NCBI GenBank assembly: GCA_050298555.1
Contig: JBNKUL010000073.1
Location: forward strand, 1-52,294
From: JAPHSX01 sp050298555
GTDB lineage: Bacteria; Pseudomonadota; Gammaproteobacteria; Thiohalomonadales; Thiohalomonadaceae
Length of the DNA stretch: 52,294 nt
Reading direction: 5' to 3'
The translations under genes and the position numbers were made by a program. Numbering within the stretch: position 1 is the first letter of the stretch; each line of letters opens with the position of its first letter. The notes beneath the pieces were generated by a model. The model did not search any database, was not told the origin of the DNA, and was given only the letters and a program-made list of their open reading frames with translations. Shown here piece by piece: positions 24,274 to 33,497 of the stretch.

Positions 24274-25168
24274 CCTTGTAACCAAGGCTACTGAGGATGC
24301 GCTCGTTATCAGACCACCCCTCCTTCACCTTGACCCACAACTGCAGGTAGACCTTGCTGCCGAACAGCTTCTGCATATCGATACGCGCCTGCTTGCCTAC
24401 CTCCTTGAGCTTCTCACCACCCTTGCCGATGACGATGCGCTTCTGGCTATTGCGTTCAACCCAGATGAGGGCATGGATGCGCAGCATCCCCTCCTCCTCC
24501 TTGAAGCTCTCGATCTCTACCGTGGTCGCATAGGGTAGCTCCTTACCCAGGCTGCGCATCAACTTCTCACGCACCAGTTCGGCAGCGAGGAATCGTTCGC
24601 TGCGATCGGTGACGTACTCCTCCGGGAACATCGGCGCCGCCTCGGGCAGGCGCTCAAGAACCAGCTTCTCCAGATCTTCTACGTTAGAACCCTTGAGCGC
24701 CGAGAGCGGGATAACGGATGAGAATTCCATCTTCGCCGATAACTCCTGCAGCACCGGTAGCAGCTCTTCCTTATCCTTAATGCGGTCAACCTTGTTGACC
24801 ACCAGCACCACCGGCGTCTTGATCGCCTTGAGACGTTTGAGGACATTATCGTCCTCCTCGGTCCAGGTGGTGGCCTCAACCAGGAACAGGATCAGCTCTG
24901 CTTCCTCCAGACTGGTGGTAGCAGCACGATTCATGTAGCGGTTCATCGCCTTTTTCGCATTAAGGTGCACACCGGGTGTGTCGACGTAGATCACCTGCGC
25001 ACTATCCGTGGTCTTAATACCGAGGATGCGGTGGCGTGTGGTCTGCGGCTTGCTGGAGGTAATGCTGATCTTCTGACCCAGAATGTGGTTCATCAGGGTC
25101 GACTTGCCGACGTTGGGACGGCCGACGATGGCGACGAAGCCGCTACGAAACTCTTGTTGATTACTCAC
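24263..25168 (-). CDS. era: GTPase Era
   Basis: The 301-residue protein has the G1 loop GRPNVGKST (about 16-24), the G3 region DTPGVH, and NKVDR for guanine recognition. The C-terminal KH domain includes VIGKGGEKLKEVG. Era binds the 3' end of 16S rRNA during small-subunit assembly. It overlaps rnc by 8 bases at its start and recO at its end, the usual rnc-era-recO block. Confidence 0.98.
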   Translation of the reverse strand: MSNQQEFRSGFVAIVGRPNVGKSTLMNHILGQKISITSSKPQTTRHRILGIKTTDSAQVIYVDTPGVHLNAKKAMNRYMNRAATTSLEEAELILFLVEATTWTEEDDNVLKRLKAIKTPVVLVVNKVDRIKDKEELLPVLQELSAKMEFSSVIPLSALKGSNVEDLEKLVLERLPEAAPMFPEEYVTDRSERFLAAELVREKLMRSLGKELPYATTVEIESFKEEEGMLRIHALIWVERNSQKRIVIGKGGEKLKEVGKQARIDMQKLFGSKVYLQLWVKVKEGWSDNERILSSLGYKDEF

Positions 25169-25838
25169 TGTCCAGTTTATCCAGTATTAATTGGGCCGCG
25201 GCCTGTTCGGCCTTGCGGCGACTGCTGCCTTCCGCTGTAACCTGTTGCTCCAGCCCCTCAATGCGGCAGCTAACGCTAAAGGTCTGGGCGTGCGCCTTGC
25301 CCGTGATCTGCACCACCTCGTAACTGGGCAGTGACAGCTGGCGAGACTGCAGAAACTCCTGCAGCCGGGTCTTGGGGTCCTTGAGCGCACTCTTCGGCGA
25401 GGTCTCTGCGAGACGCTGCTCGAACAGGCGCAGTATCACCTGCTGCACCGTGGCGATATCGGAATCGAGGTAGATGGCGCCGAGTATCGCCTCGAAGGCG
25501 TCGGCGAGGATGGAGCTGCGACGGTAACCGCCGCTCTTCAGCTCTCCCGGACCTAGGCGCAGGTAGTCCCCCAGTGAAAGGTCGCGCGCCAATATCGCCA
25601 GGGTATCGCCCTTGACCAGCGAGGAGCGCAGCCGGCTCAGTCCCCCTTCATCAACATCAGGAAAGCGTTTAAAAAGCTCCACCGAGATGACGTAGCTGAG
25701 GATGGAATCACCGAGAAACTCCAGCCGCTCATTGTTGGCGCTGCCGATACTGCGGTGGCTCAGCGCAAGATGCAACAGCTCAGCTTGCTTGAAGTGGTAG
25801 CCAAGTTCATTGCAGAGCCTGTCGAGGGGTGGGGTCAA
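25161..25838 (-). CDS. rnc: Ribonuclease III
   Basis: The 225-residue protein has the catalytic signature NERLEFLGDSIL (about 35-46) and DAFEAILGAIYLD (about 112-124), which supply the metal-binding acidic residues, then a C-terminal double-stranded RNA-binding domain (about 150-225). It processes rRNA precursors and structured mRNAs. It overlaps the DUF4845 gene by 4 bases upstream and era by 8 bases downstream. Confidence 0.98.
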   Translation of the reverse strand: MTPPLDRLCNELGYHFKQAELLHLALSHRSIGSANNERLEFLGDSILSYVISVELFKRFPDVDEGGLSRLRSSLVKGDTLAILARDLSLGDYLRLGPGELKSGGYRRSSILADAFEAILGAIYLDSDIATVQQVILRLFEQRLAETSPKSALKDPKTRLQEFLQSRQLSLPSYEVVQITGKAHAQTFSVSCRIEGLEQQVTAEGSSRRKAEQAAAQLILDKLDSE

Positions 25839-26209
25839 CGTGCGCGGACCTCTGCACTGTTTTCGAAGGTAAGCACCAGATCGATATTGAACATATAGGG
25901 GACGCGTACCTCATAGAACACCTCTACCTGGTAGGTGTCGTCCTCGCGCGTGACCGAAATATCGTCCACCCCGACTGCCGTGACATTGTTAACACCCAGG
26001 CGCTTCAGCAGTGCGTTACGTACGGCCAGTACCCCGGCGTATTCCACATTTCGTTCCGTTTCCAGGCTCTCGACCGAGGCCTTTACAGCAAAGGCATCCG
26101 TATAGACGGGGAGCAGTTTGAGGGCCGTGAAGACGGCAAAACCCAGCAATACCAAAAAGAATGCCAGGCTCACCATGGTGAAGCCCTGTTGCGAGCGTTG
26201 CAGTTTCAT
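25835..26209 (-). CDS. DUF4845-type membrane protein between lepB and rnc
   Basis: With the ATG at 26209, preceded by AGGAGG at 5 bases, the protein has 124 residues. One N-terminal hydrophobic helix (about 12-32) leads to an extracytoplasmic domain. The start QQGFTMVSLAFFLVLLGF looks somewhat like a pilin leader, but Glu5 is missing and the DUF4845 family has this look generally. A gene of this family between lepB and rnc is usual in many gammaproteobacteria. Its function is unknown. Confidence 0.85.
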   Translation of the reverse strand: MKLQRSQQGFTMVSLAFFLVLLGFAVFTALKLLPVYTDAFAVKASVESLETERNVEYAGVLAVRNALLKRLGVNNVTAVGVDDISVTREDDTYQVEVFYEVRVPYMFNIDLVLTFENSAEVRAR

Positions 26210-26230
26210 CCTACCCTCCTCGTTCACTTG

Positions 26231-27064
26231 TTATTCAATGCTGTTGCCAAGGCGGCCCCAGTCGATGACACCATCCTGCTGCCAGTCCACATTCATCCAG
26301 ATCATGAAGGCCTTGCCCACCAGATTCTCCTCGGGAAGAAAGCCCCAGGCGCGACTGTCACGGCTATTGTCGCGGTTATCGCCCATGGCGAAGAAGTGCC
26401 CCTCCGGCACTACGTAGTCAAAATCACCGCCGAAGACGTTACGCCCCGGCATCACCAGGATATCGTGGCCCTTGCCGTTGATCTCCTCGTGCAGGCGGCG
26501 CGCCCCGGTCATCACGCTACCGCTACCGATGCCGACATAGCTGTCCTGGTACTGCAACGGTACCGCCTTGCCATTGATATAGAGAATTTTGTTGCGGTAC
26601 GCAACACGGTCACCCGGCACGCCAACGATACGTTTAATGAAGTCGATCTTCGGGTTTTCCGGGTAACGGAACACCGCGACGTCACCGCGCTGCGGCGTAC
26701 CGTTTTCGATAATCTTGGTGTGGAGCACCGGCAGACGCAAGCCGTAGGCGTACTTGTTCACCAGGATAAAGTCGCCAACCAGCAAGGTCGGCATCATGGA
26801 GCCGGAGGGGATGCGGAAGGGCTCGACGACAAAGGAGCGTACCACCAGCACGATAAGGATGATGGGAAAGAAGGAGCGCGATAGCTCAACCAGCATCGGT
26901 TCGCTGCCCGCCTTCTCCACCATCTCGTCGGTGGCCTCGCCACCCTGTTGCAGCGCCTCGGCCTTCTGGCGTCGCTTCGGTGCCAACAGTGCGGCGTCCA
27001 GCGCCCAGATAATGCCGGTACCGAAGGTCATCAGCACCAGTAATAGCGGAAAATCAAAACTCAT
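26231..27064 (-). CDS. lepB: Signal peptidase I
   Basis: The 277-residue protein has two N-terminal hydrophobic segments (about 5-28 and 65-82) and the S26 catalytic domain. The nucleophile is Ser89 in IPSGSMMPTLL; the general-base Lys lies in DFIKRIVGVPGDRV; GDNRDNSRDSR is the conserved box E. It cleaves Sec and Tat signal peptides at the outer face of the inner membrane. It follows lepA with a 4-base overlap. Confidence 0.98.
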   Translation of the reverse strand: MSFDFPLLLVLMTFGTGIIWALDAALLAPKRRQKAEALQQGGEATDEMVEKAGSEPMLVELSRSFFPIILIVLVVRSFVVEPFRIPSGSMMPTLLVGDFILVNKYAYGLRLPVLHTKIIENGTPQRGDVAVFRYPENPKIDFIKRIVGVPGDRVAYRNKILYINGKAVPLQYQDSYVGIGSGSVMTGARRLHEEINGKGHDILVMPGRNVFGGDFDYVVPEGHFFAMGDNRDNSRDSRAWGFLPEENLVGKAFMIWMNVDWQQDGVIDWGRLGNSIE

Positions 27065-28869
27065 TTACTGTCCTTCCCTACATGTAACACAGCGAAGAAG
27101 GCCTCCTGCGGAATCTCCACCGAACCTACCTGCTTCATCCTCTTCTTACCCGCCTTCTGTTTTTCCAGCAGCTTGCGTTTACGGGTCACGTCGCCGCCAT
27201 AGCATTTGGCGGTAACATTCTTGCGCAGCGCCTTGACGTTGGTACGGGCGATAATATGGGTGCCAATCGCCGCCTGTATCGCCACGTCGAACATCTGCCG
27301 CGGGATCAGCTCCTTCATCTTCTCCGCCAGCTCACGGCCACGGCTCTGGGCGTTGTCCTTATGCACGATCACCGCCAGGGCATCGACTACCTCTCCGTTC
27401 ACCATAATGTCGAGCTTGGAGAGGTTGGCCGCCTCGAAGCGGTTGAAGTGGTAGTCCAGCGAGGCGAAGCCGCGGCTTACCGACTTGAGGCGGTCGAAGA
27501 AGTCGAGCACCACCTCGTTCATCGGCAACTCGTAGTTGAGTGAGACCTGGTTGCCCATATACTGCATATTCTTCTGCACACCGCGTTTCTCTACGCAGAG
27601 CGTGATCACATTTCCGACATATTCCTGCGGTACCAGAATGTTGGCTGTGATGATGGGCTCGCGGATCTCGTCGATGATATTCACCGGCGGCAGCTTGGCC
27701 GGGTTGTCGACCATCAGAGTCTCACCCTTGGTGGTGAGTACCTCGTAGACCACCGTCGGCGCGGTGGTAATCAGGTCGATGTCGTACTCACGCTCAAGGC
27801 GCTCCTGGATGATCTCCATGTGCAGCATGCCCAGGAAGCCGCAGCGGAAACCAAAGCCCAGCGCCTGCGATGTCTCCGGCTCGTAAAACAACGAGGCGTC
27901 GTTCAGGCGCAGCTTACCCAACGCCTCGCGCAGGTCTTCGTAATCGTCGCTGCTGACCGGGAACAGGCCGGCGAAGACACGCGGCTGTACCGGGGCAAAA
28001 CCGGGTAGTGGCTCGGCAGCGGGGTTGTGGGTGTGGGTCAGGGTATCGCCCACCGGTGCGCCATCGATGTCCTTGATGGCGGCGATGATGAATCCCACAT
28101 CGCCCGCCTGCAGCATCTCGGTATCCTGCATCTTGGGACTGAAGATACCGACACGGTCGGCCTGGTAACTCTGCCCGGTCGACATGACGGTGAACTTCTG
28201 CTTTTTCTTCAGCGTGCCCTGCATCACCCGCACCAGCGACACCACCCCGAGGTAGTTGTCGAACCAGGAGTCGATGATCAGCGCCTTCAGCTCGCTGTCG
28301 CGGCTCCCTTCGGGTGCGGGGATCTTCGCCACCAGCTCCTCGAGCAGGTCTTCGATACCAATACCCGACTTGGCACTCACCTGCACCGCACCGTGCGCCT
28401 CGATACCGACGATGTCCTCTATTTCATCGATTACCCGCTCCGGCTCGGCGGCGGGAAGGTCAATCTTATTGAGCACCGGCACCACCTCCAGCCCCTGGTC
28501 GATGGCGGTGTAGCAGTTGGCCACGGTCTGCGCCTCAACCCCCTGGGAGGCGTCGACCACCAACAGCGCCCCTTCACAGGCGGCCAGCGAACGTGAGACC
28601 TCATAGGAGAAGTCGACGTGCCCGGGGGTGTCGATAAAGTTAAGGGTGTAAGTCTCGCCGTTGCGGGCCTGGTACTGCAGGGTGACGCTTTGCGCCTTGA
28701 TGGTGATGCCGCGCTCGCGTTCCAGATCCATCGAGTCGAGTACCTGGGCCTCCATCTCACGCTCGCTGAGGCCGCCACAGTGCTGGATAAAGCGGTCAGA
28801 TATGGTCGATTTACCATGATCGATATGGGCGATGATGGAGAAGTTACGGATATGGCTCAGCTCGGACAC
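27061..28869 (-). CDS. lepA: Elongation factor 4 (LepA)
   Basis: The GTG at 28869 gives 602 residues beginning with the family's SELSHIRNFSIIAHIDHGKS; upstream in-frame starts add unlike residues. G1 (AHIDHGKST), the RGITIK switch I, DTPGH and NKIDLP are all present, and the C-terminal LepA domain ends in KRKLLEKQKAGKKRMKQVG. It is a ribosome-binding GTPase linked to back-translocation and subunit biogenesis. It heads the lepA-lepB-rnc-era block. Confidence 0.97.
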   Translation of the reverse strand: MSELSHIRNFSIIAHIDHGKSTISDRFIQHCGGLSEREMEAQVLDSMDLERERGITIKAQSVTLQYQARNGETYTLNFIDTPGHVDFSYEVSRSLAACEGALLVVDASQGVEAQTVANCYTAIDQGLEVVPVLNKIDLPAAEPERVIDEIEDIVGIEAHGAVQVSAKSGIGIEDLLEELVAKIPAPEGSRDSELKALIIDSWFDNYLGVVSLVRVMQGTLKKKQKFTVMSTGQSYQADRVGIFSPKMQDTEMLQAGDVGFIIAAIKDIDGAPVGDTLTHTHNPAAEPLPGFAPVQPRVFAGLFPVSSDDYEDLREALGKLRLNDASLFYEPETSQALGFGFRCGFLGMLHMEIIQERLEREYDIDLITTAPTVVYEVLTTKGETLMVDNPAKLPPVNIIDEIREPIITANILVPQEYVGNVITLCVEKRGVQKNMQYMGNQVSLNYELPMNEVVLDFFDRLKSVSRGFASLDYHFNRFEAANLSKLDIMVNGEVVDALAVIVHKDNAQSRGRELAEKMKELIPRQMFDVAIQAAIGTHIIARTNVKALRKNVTAKCYGGDVTRKRKLLEKQKAGKKRMKQVGSVEIPQEAFFAVLHVGKDSK

Positions 28870-28926
28870 GATGTTGTTCTTTCTCACTAAAACGCGCCCC
28901 GCCATTCGGGCCGCAAAAACCAAGCA

Positions 28927-28955
28927 ATTCTACCGGAATTCCGGTGCCGGAGAAA
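28927..28955 (-). promoter_or_regulatory. Possible lepA promoter with a palindrome in its spacer
   Basis: On the minus strand TAGAAT (28927-28932) could be a -10 box. The 17-base spacer is largely filled by the perfect 14-base palindrome ACCGGAATTCCGGT (28932-28945). The -35 candidate TTTCTC is poor, so an activator or repressor would be needed if this is a promoter. Confidence 0.3.
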
Positions 28956-28982
28956 TGGGCGCAGGAAAATTAGCCGGGGTGC

Positions 28983-29234
28983 TCACCCGCGCTGTAGATG
29001 GCTATCCAGCGCCTCACGGTCGAGGAAATAGTGGCAGATCTCCTCACCCTCTCCCGAGGTCAGAACAGGGACCTTATGGCCGTAACGCTCCACCAGCTCC
29101 GCGCTGTTGTCGACGTCGATTTGTTCAAGCTGCAGGCGGAGCTGTGCCGCCAGCGGCATCAGCTCCGCCTGCATCTCCTCGCAGAGGGAGCAACCGCTGC
29201 GGTAGTAGAGCCTGAGCCGATGCGGCCCACTCAA
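28983..29234 (-). CDS. Glutaredoxin-family (DUF836-like) small thiol protein
   Basis: The 83-residue protein has the thioredoxin-fold N-terminus LRLYYRSGCSLCEEM with a C-x2-C redox pair (Cys15/Cys18), and VPVLTSGEGEE with the cis-Pro position. It is cytoplasmic with no signal peptide. Its start overlaps the degP-like stop by 4 bases, so it is the last gene of the rpoE-degP run. Partner proteins are unknown. Confidence 0.85.
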   Translation of the reverse strand: MSGPHRLRLYYRSGCSLCEEMQAELMPLAAQLRLQLEQIDVDNSAELVERYGHKVPVLTSGEGEEICHYFLDREALDSHLQRG

Positions 29235-30664
29235 TCCTGAGGCACCCGCAGGGCGAGGAAGATGGGGCCACTGCGTCGCAGCACCAGCACCGGTACCGAG
29301 CGACCTGCCGGCAGCTCGTCCACCAGTTGGCGGAAGCCCTGTACGTCAGCCACGTCGCGATAGTTGAGCTTGACGATGACATCGCCGCTCTGGATCCCGG
29401 CTGAGGCCGCTGCCCCAGGTTTTACCTGCTCCACCAGTACACCCCCCTGCGGCAGGTCCAGGGCTCGGCGCTGCTCGGCACTGAGTGCGGTCACTGCAAG
29501 CCCGAGGCGGCCAGCCTGGGCCTTCTGCGGTTGCCCCTCAGCCACTGTAATATCGTCCTCTGCCGGTAGCTCAGCGATGCGCACCTTAATGCTGCGCATC
29601 TTGCCGTCGCGCAACACCTTCAGTTTGGCATCGCTGCCGACACGGGTGCGGCCCACCATCGGGGGCAGTTCCGAGGAGTATTGCACCGTCTCACCGTTAA
29701 ACTCGGTTATCACGTCACCCACCTTCAGTCCCGCCTTGGCAGCGGGCGAGTCGTCCAGCACCTTTGCTACCAACGCGCCGGCAGGTTTGTTCATGCCGAA
29801 GGACTCGGCCAGTTCACGGGTAACGTCCTGAATCAGCACACCCAGCCAGCCGCGGCTGACGTAGCCCTGGTCCTTGATCTGTGCCACCACATCCATCGCG
29901 ACATCGATGGGAATCGCGAAGGAGACCCCCATGAAGCCGCCAGTACGGCTGTAGATCTGAGAGTTGATACCGACCACCTCGCCATCGAGGTTGAACAGCG
30001 GGCCACCAGAGTTACCCGGGTTGATCGCCACGTCGGTCTGGATGAAGGGGACGTAGTTCTCGCTGGGCAGATTGCGGCCCAGGGCGCTGACCACACCGAC
30101 AGAGACTGAGTGGTCAAAGCCGAAGGGGGAGCCAATCGCCATCACCCACTCGGCCACCTTGAGATCACGGCTCTTGCCCAGCTTGACCACCGGCAGGTCG
30201 TCCGCCTTAACCCGTAGCAGCGCGATATCGCTGCGTGCATCTGCGCCGATCACCTCGGCGACCAGCTCGCGACGGTCATTGAGGCGGACAATGACCTCAT
30301 CTGCCCCCTCCACCACATGGTTGTTGGTAAGGATGTAACCCGCCTTGTCGATAATAAAGCCGGAACCCAGCGAGCGTGCCTCGTGCTCCTGCGGCTCACC
30401 ACCGTTAAGGCCCTCGCCGAAAAAGTGGCGAAACAGTTCGTCCCAGGGACCGCCCTTGGGCAGGTCGGGCATCTGGAGCCCCTCTGGTAGCAGGGGATGG
30501 CCGCTTACCTTCTGCTTGGTACTGATATTCACCACCGCCGGCCCGTAGGACTCTACCAGTTGCGTGAATTCAGGCAGGGTACGCGCCTGGGCTCCCTGCA
30601 CCATCAGACCAAAACCCAGCACCATCACCAGTGCCGCCGCATAGAGTTTGCTGAATGCTCTCAT
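29231..30664 (-). CDS. mucD: Periplasmic Do-family serine protease (DegP/MucD type)
   Basis: The ATG at 30664 follows a GCAGGAGAACC ribosome site and gives 477 residues with a signal peptide ending near GAQA. The trypsin-like domain has the triad His in NNHVVEGADE, Asp in SDIALLRV and Ser in GNSGGPLFN. Two PDZ domains follow (about 260-350 and 385-470). It degrades and refolds damaged envelope proteins. Its place after rpoE-rseA-rseB-rseC is that of mucD in Pseudomonas. Confidence 0.95.
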   Translation of the reverse strand: MRAFSKLYAAALVMVLGFGLMVQGAQARTLPEFTQLVESYGPAVVNISTKQKVSGHPLLPEGLQMPDLPKGGPWDELFRHFFGEGLNGGEPQEHEARSLGSGFIIDKAGYILTNNHVVEGADEVIVRLNDRRELVAEVIGADARSDIALLRVKADDLPVVKLGKSRDLKVAEWVMAIGSPFGFDHSVSVGVVSALGRNLPSENYVPFIQTDVAINPGNSGGPLFNLDGEVVGINSQIYSRTGGFMGVSFAIPIDVAMDVVAQIKDQGYVSRGWLGVLIQDVTRELAESFGMNKPAGALVAKVLDDSPAAKAGLKVGDVITEFNGETVQYSSELPPMVGRTRVGSDAKLKVLRDGKMRSIKVRIAELPAEDDITVAEGQPQKAQAGRLGLAVTALSAEQRRALDLPQGGVLVEQVKPGAAASAGIQSGDVIVKLNYRDVADVQGFRQLVDELPAGRSVPVLVLRRSGPIFLALRVPQD

Positions 30665-30675
30665 GGTTCTCCTGC

Positions 30676-31155
30676 TCAACTTTTTAAATTGAAATTAATC
30701 GGTTGTACCGAACTGTCTGCCCGGCGCAGTATCACCGCGCTATAGCTGCTGTCGCTCGCCGCATGACGATTGAAGCGGCGCAGCCACAACAGGCTGACAC
30801 CGAGCCCCGCCAGGGCGAAAAGGATACTCATCGACTCGCTGGAGATGGCCAGCTGTGCGGCCATCAACTCACCAAACAGGCCGCCACCTAACAGTGCCAG
30901 CAGCGGCACCAGGTAGACCGCCAGCGAGCCACGCACCAGGGCCGACTCTGAAATCCCCAGCACCACCTGCTCGCCGGCACGGGCGTTGATGGGGTTCTTC
31001 ACTCGCATACGCTGGCTCTTGCGCCCCAGCACCTGGCTCAACGCACCGGTGCCACAGCCCTTGGCCTCACAACTGCCGCAGCTGGTGCGGCGAGAGGTCT
31101 CGACCCAGGCGTAGTCGCCATCGGTATCAACCACTAGTCCGTTCTCTTCTATCAC
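30676..31155 (-). CDS. rseC: RseC/MucC-family inner-membrane protein
   Basis: The 159-residue protein has the RseC N-terminal domain with clustered cysteines (TSCGSCEAKGCGTG, about 24-37), then two transmembrane helices (about 80-98 and 105-125). RseC family proteins modulate sigma-E signalling and, in some bacteria, reduction of SoxR. It follows rseB by 2 bases and its end abuts the degP-like ribosome site. Confidence 0.93.
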   Translation of the reverse strand: MIEENGLVVDTDGDYAWVETSRRTSCGSCEAKGCGTGALSQVLGRKSQRMRVKNPINARAGEQVVLGISESALVRGSLAVYLVPLLALLGGGLFGELMAAQLAISSESMSILFALAGLGVSLLWLRRFNRHAASDSSYSAVILRRADSSVQPINFNLKS

Positions 31156-31157
31156 GC

Positions 31158-32123
31158 TCAGTTACCCAGCGGGACAATGGAGTCCCCAATCTGTTTAACG
31201 GTGGCCAGCGGCACCTCACCCAGCACGGTAATGCGCTGCTGCGCTGACTGTCGGCTATAGATGTTGATGCTGCCGCGACGCAAGCTCTTGCTGTGCAGCA
31301 CCGTGCCACTCTTCAGCGGTTCGATAAAGACGGAGACTGAGGTGAGGCCATCACTATAGATCAGGTGGTCGATCACCACGCCGCTATCGCTACGGGTATG
31401 CTGACGCTGCAGGTCGAGGGTGAAACCGGCCGGTGGGTTGGTCAGCTGCCAGTGGCTCTGCACCTGGTTGCTATGCGGCTCGCTCTCCTCTTGCGACCGC
31501 TTAACGGCCTTACTCCCAGCCTCTGGCTGGAACAGTTCGGCGGCGACCTTATCCATCAGTTGCAGCGAGGTGAACTCCAGCTGCTCCAGTACCTCGCCGG
31601 TCCCATCGATAATATCGCTGCGCAGCAGTAGCCCGCTCTCGCGGTCGATCCAGTAATTCTGCCCGTAGCGCAATGTGTCGCGCGGGGAGATGGTAACGTG
31701 CACGGCGGGACGTCCTGCAACGCGCTGCTCACCCTGCACCTTGAAGTCATAGACATTGCGCAGCTGTTCCCAGTGGGTGGGCAGGGAGATGGGGAAGTTG
31801 AGGGTGTTGGAGGGGTGGCTGCTGACCAGCGCCTCCTTTTCCGGCAGGTAGCAGGTCACCTGACCATCTTGACGGATCACCTCACGACTGGAGCCGCTCA
31901 GTGAGACCAGCCGCTCCCGCTCCCCCTGCTCATCGCTGGCGTGTATCAGTCGCATCGTCTCAATGGTCTGATCCTTCATATAGACGAAGGTACCCTGGTA
32001 GTTGAGCTCATGGGTGGCGCGTGACATCCGCTCCAGCCATTCTGCCGCCTCCTCCGAGGCAAAGAGTGGCGCAGTGCCGAGGGCCAGTAGCAGCGTGATG
32101 AGGTGGAGGGCGCGACGCTGCAT
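31158..32123 (-). CDS. rseB: Periplasmic sigma-E regulator RseB/MucB
   Basis: The ATG at 32123, 1 base past the rseA stop, gives 321 residues with a signal peptide ending at PLFAS; the longer frame runs into rseA. The MucB/RseB domains follow (LNYQGTFVYMKDQTIETMRLIH near 42-63). RseB binds the periplasmic part of RseA and blocks its cleavage until lipopolysaccharide signals release it. The gene order rpoE-rseA-rseB-rseC supports the call. Confidence 0.95.
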   Translation of the reverse strand: MQRRALHLITLLLALGTAPLFASEEAAEWLERMSRATHELNYQGTFVYMKDQTIETMRLIHASDEQGERERLVSLSGSSREVIRQDGQVTCYLPEKEALVSSHPSNTLNFPISLPTHWEQLRNVYDFKVQGEQRVAGRPAVHVTISPRDTLRYGQNYWIDRESGLLLRSDIIDGTGEVLEQLEFTSLQLMDKVAAELFQPEAGSKAVKRSQEESEPHSNQVQSHWQLTNPPAGFTLDLQRQHTRSDSGVVIDHLIYSDGLTSVSVFIEPLKSGTVLHSKSLRRGSINIYSRQSAQQRITVLGEVPLATVKQIGDSIVPLGN

Positions 32124-32124
32124 A

Positions 32125-32688
32125 TTATTTACTTGTCCGGTGGCCGACGATACGCACATAAGGCAGAACCCCCTGCATACCGCGGTTGTTGGCAAACTCA
32201 TTGTGCTCGACCAGGTAGGGGGTGATCGCGTTGTCCCTGCCCTCGTCGGCCTTCTCCCGGCTCTTCTCCGGCCCGGCGGCGACCAGGGTCGGTTCGATGC
32301 GGATATAGTCCTGCTTCGCGGCCAGCGGCGCGACAGTCGGTTGCGGCGTAACGCTATTCATATTCTGCACGCCGATAATGGCGATTGCGGTGACCGAAGC
32401 GGCGATGGCAAGCCCCGCTGCCTGCTTGAGCCAGGGGCGATGCTGGCGCCGCGGGGCGAGAATGGTGGGTTCATCGGCAATGGCGGCGGAGATCCGCGAG
32501 TGCAGTTGCAAGTCCATCGCCTCGTCGAGATTGCTGGAGACAGAGTCACGGATCAGGTGGTAGTGCTGCCAGCTCGCCTGCAGTTCGGGGTCGTGCTGCA
32601 GCGCATCGAGTGCCCGCTCCAGCTCGCGACCCTGTAGTTCGCCGTCGGCCAAAGCCGAGAGCCACTCTCTATTCTCTTTATTCATCAT
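32125..32688 (-). CDS. rseA: Anti-sigma-E factor RseA/MucA
   Basis: The 187-residue protein begins with the sigma-binding N-domain (REWLSALADGELQGRELERAL), has one transmembrane helix (about 90-108, AAGLAIAASVTAIAIIG) and a periplasmic tail. It holds RpoE at the membrane until regulated proteolysis. The start is one of two adjacent ATG codons (32688 or 32685). It lies 33 bases after rpoE. Confidence 0.95.
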   Translation of the reverse strand: MMNKENREWLSALADGELQGRELERALDALQHDPELQASWQHYHLIRDSVSSNLDEAMDLQLHSRISAAIADEPTILAPRRQHRPWLKQAAGLAIAASVTAIAIIGVQNMNSVTPQPTVAPLAAKQDYIRIEPTLVAAGPEKSREKADEGRDNAITPYLVEHNEFANNRGMQGVLPYVRIVGHRTSK

Positions 32689-32721
32689 TGCATCTCCATC
32701 CGGGGGGGCCGTCTCAGCACC

Positions 32722-33306
32722 TTAGCCCCTGGATTCAAGCAGTGGTTTCAGTTTGGTCTCTATCGCCTCGCGGGCACGGAAGATGCGCGAACGCACCGTA
32801 CCTACCGGGCAACCCATGGTGAGCGCAATCTCCTCATAGCTCAGTCCCTCCATCTCACGCAGCGTGATCGCTGTGCGCAGATCCTCTGGCAGGGCATCGA
32901 TGCTCTGCTTAATCACCCGCTCTACCTCGTCGCGCTGCAGCAGCCGCTCCGGGGTGTCGCTCTCACTCAGACGCTCCCCACCCTCGACGTAGCTCGCCTC
33001 CTCGGCATCCACATCGGTGGCCGGCGGGCGGCGTCCCAGCGCCACCAGATAGTTCTTCGCCGTATTAATGGCGATGCGATAGAGCCAGGTGTAGAAGGCG
33101 CTCTCTCCGCGAAAATTGGGTAGCGCGCGGTAGGCCTTGATAAAGGCCTCCTGTGCCACGTCCAGCGCCTCGTCCTGATCCCGCACATAACGGGAGACGA
33201 GCTTGACGATGCGCTGCTGATATTTCAGCACCAGCACGTCGAACGCCTTCTTGTCACCTTGTTGAACACGCCTGACCAATTCCTGGTCGACACTCAGTTC
33301 GCCCAT
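32722..33306 (-). CDS. rpoE: RNA polymerase sigma-E factor (RpoE/AlgU)
   Basis: The 194-residue ECF sigma factor has region 2 (YVRDQDEALDVAQEAFIKAY, FYTWLYRIAIN) and region 4 (LREMEGLSYEEIALTMG, VGTVRSRIFRAREAI). It directs the envelope-stress regulon. It is followed by rseA-rseB-rseC and the degP-like gene, and is divergent from nadB as in E. coli. Confidence 0.98.
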   Translation of the reverse strand: MGELSVDQELVRRVQQGDKKAFDVLVLKYQQRIVKLVSRYVRDQDEALDVAQEAFIKAYRALPNFRGESAFYTWLYRIAINTAKNYLVALGRRPPATDVDAEEASYVEGGERLSESDTPERLLQRDEVERVIKQSIDALPEDLRTAITLREMEGLSYEEIALTMGCPVGTVRSRIFRAREAIETKLKPLLESRG

Positions 33307-33355
33307 TCGGGCCTACCCCTTATTGTTTTGGCCTGGCGGCTCTGTCGTACACACC

Positions 33356-33384
33356 TGTGACAACAGCTCCACGCCAGAGTTCGC
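33356..33384 (-). promoter_or_regulatory. Weak candidate sigma-E-type promoter before rpoE
   Basis: On the minus strand GCGAACT (33378-33384) and TCACA (33356-33360) stand 17 bases apart. They resemble the sigma-E pattern GGAACTT and TCTAA. rpoE genes commonly autoregulate from such a site. The match is partial and the call is tentative. Confidence 0.25.
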
Positions 33385-33497
33385 CTTAATTGCAATCTAT
33401 GCGAGAATGGATGAAGTTCAGTGCTAAGGTCCATCCTTTTCATGCACTTAGCTTAACCAGCTTTCAATACACTTTAAAGAAGGATCTCGGGAGACCC

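Noticed and set aside
26150..26209. DUF4845 protein as a type IV pilin (GFTMVSL start)
   Set aside because: Glu5 is absent, the rest does not look like a pilin, and the lepB-rnc position fits DUF4845.
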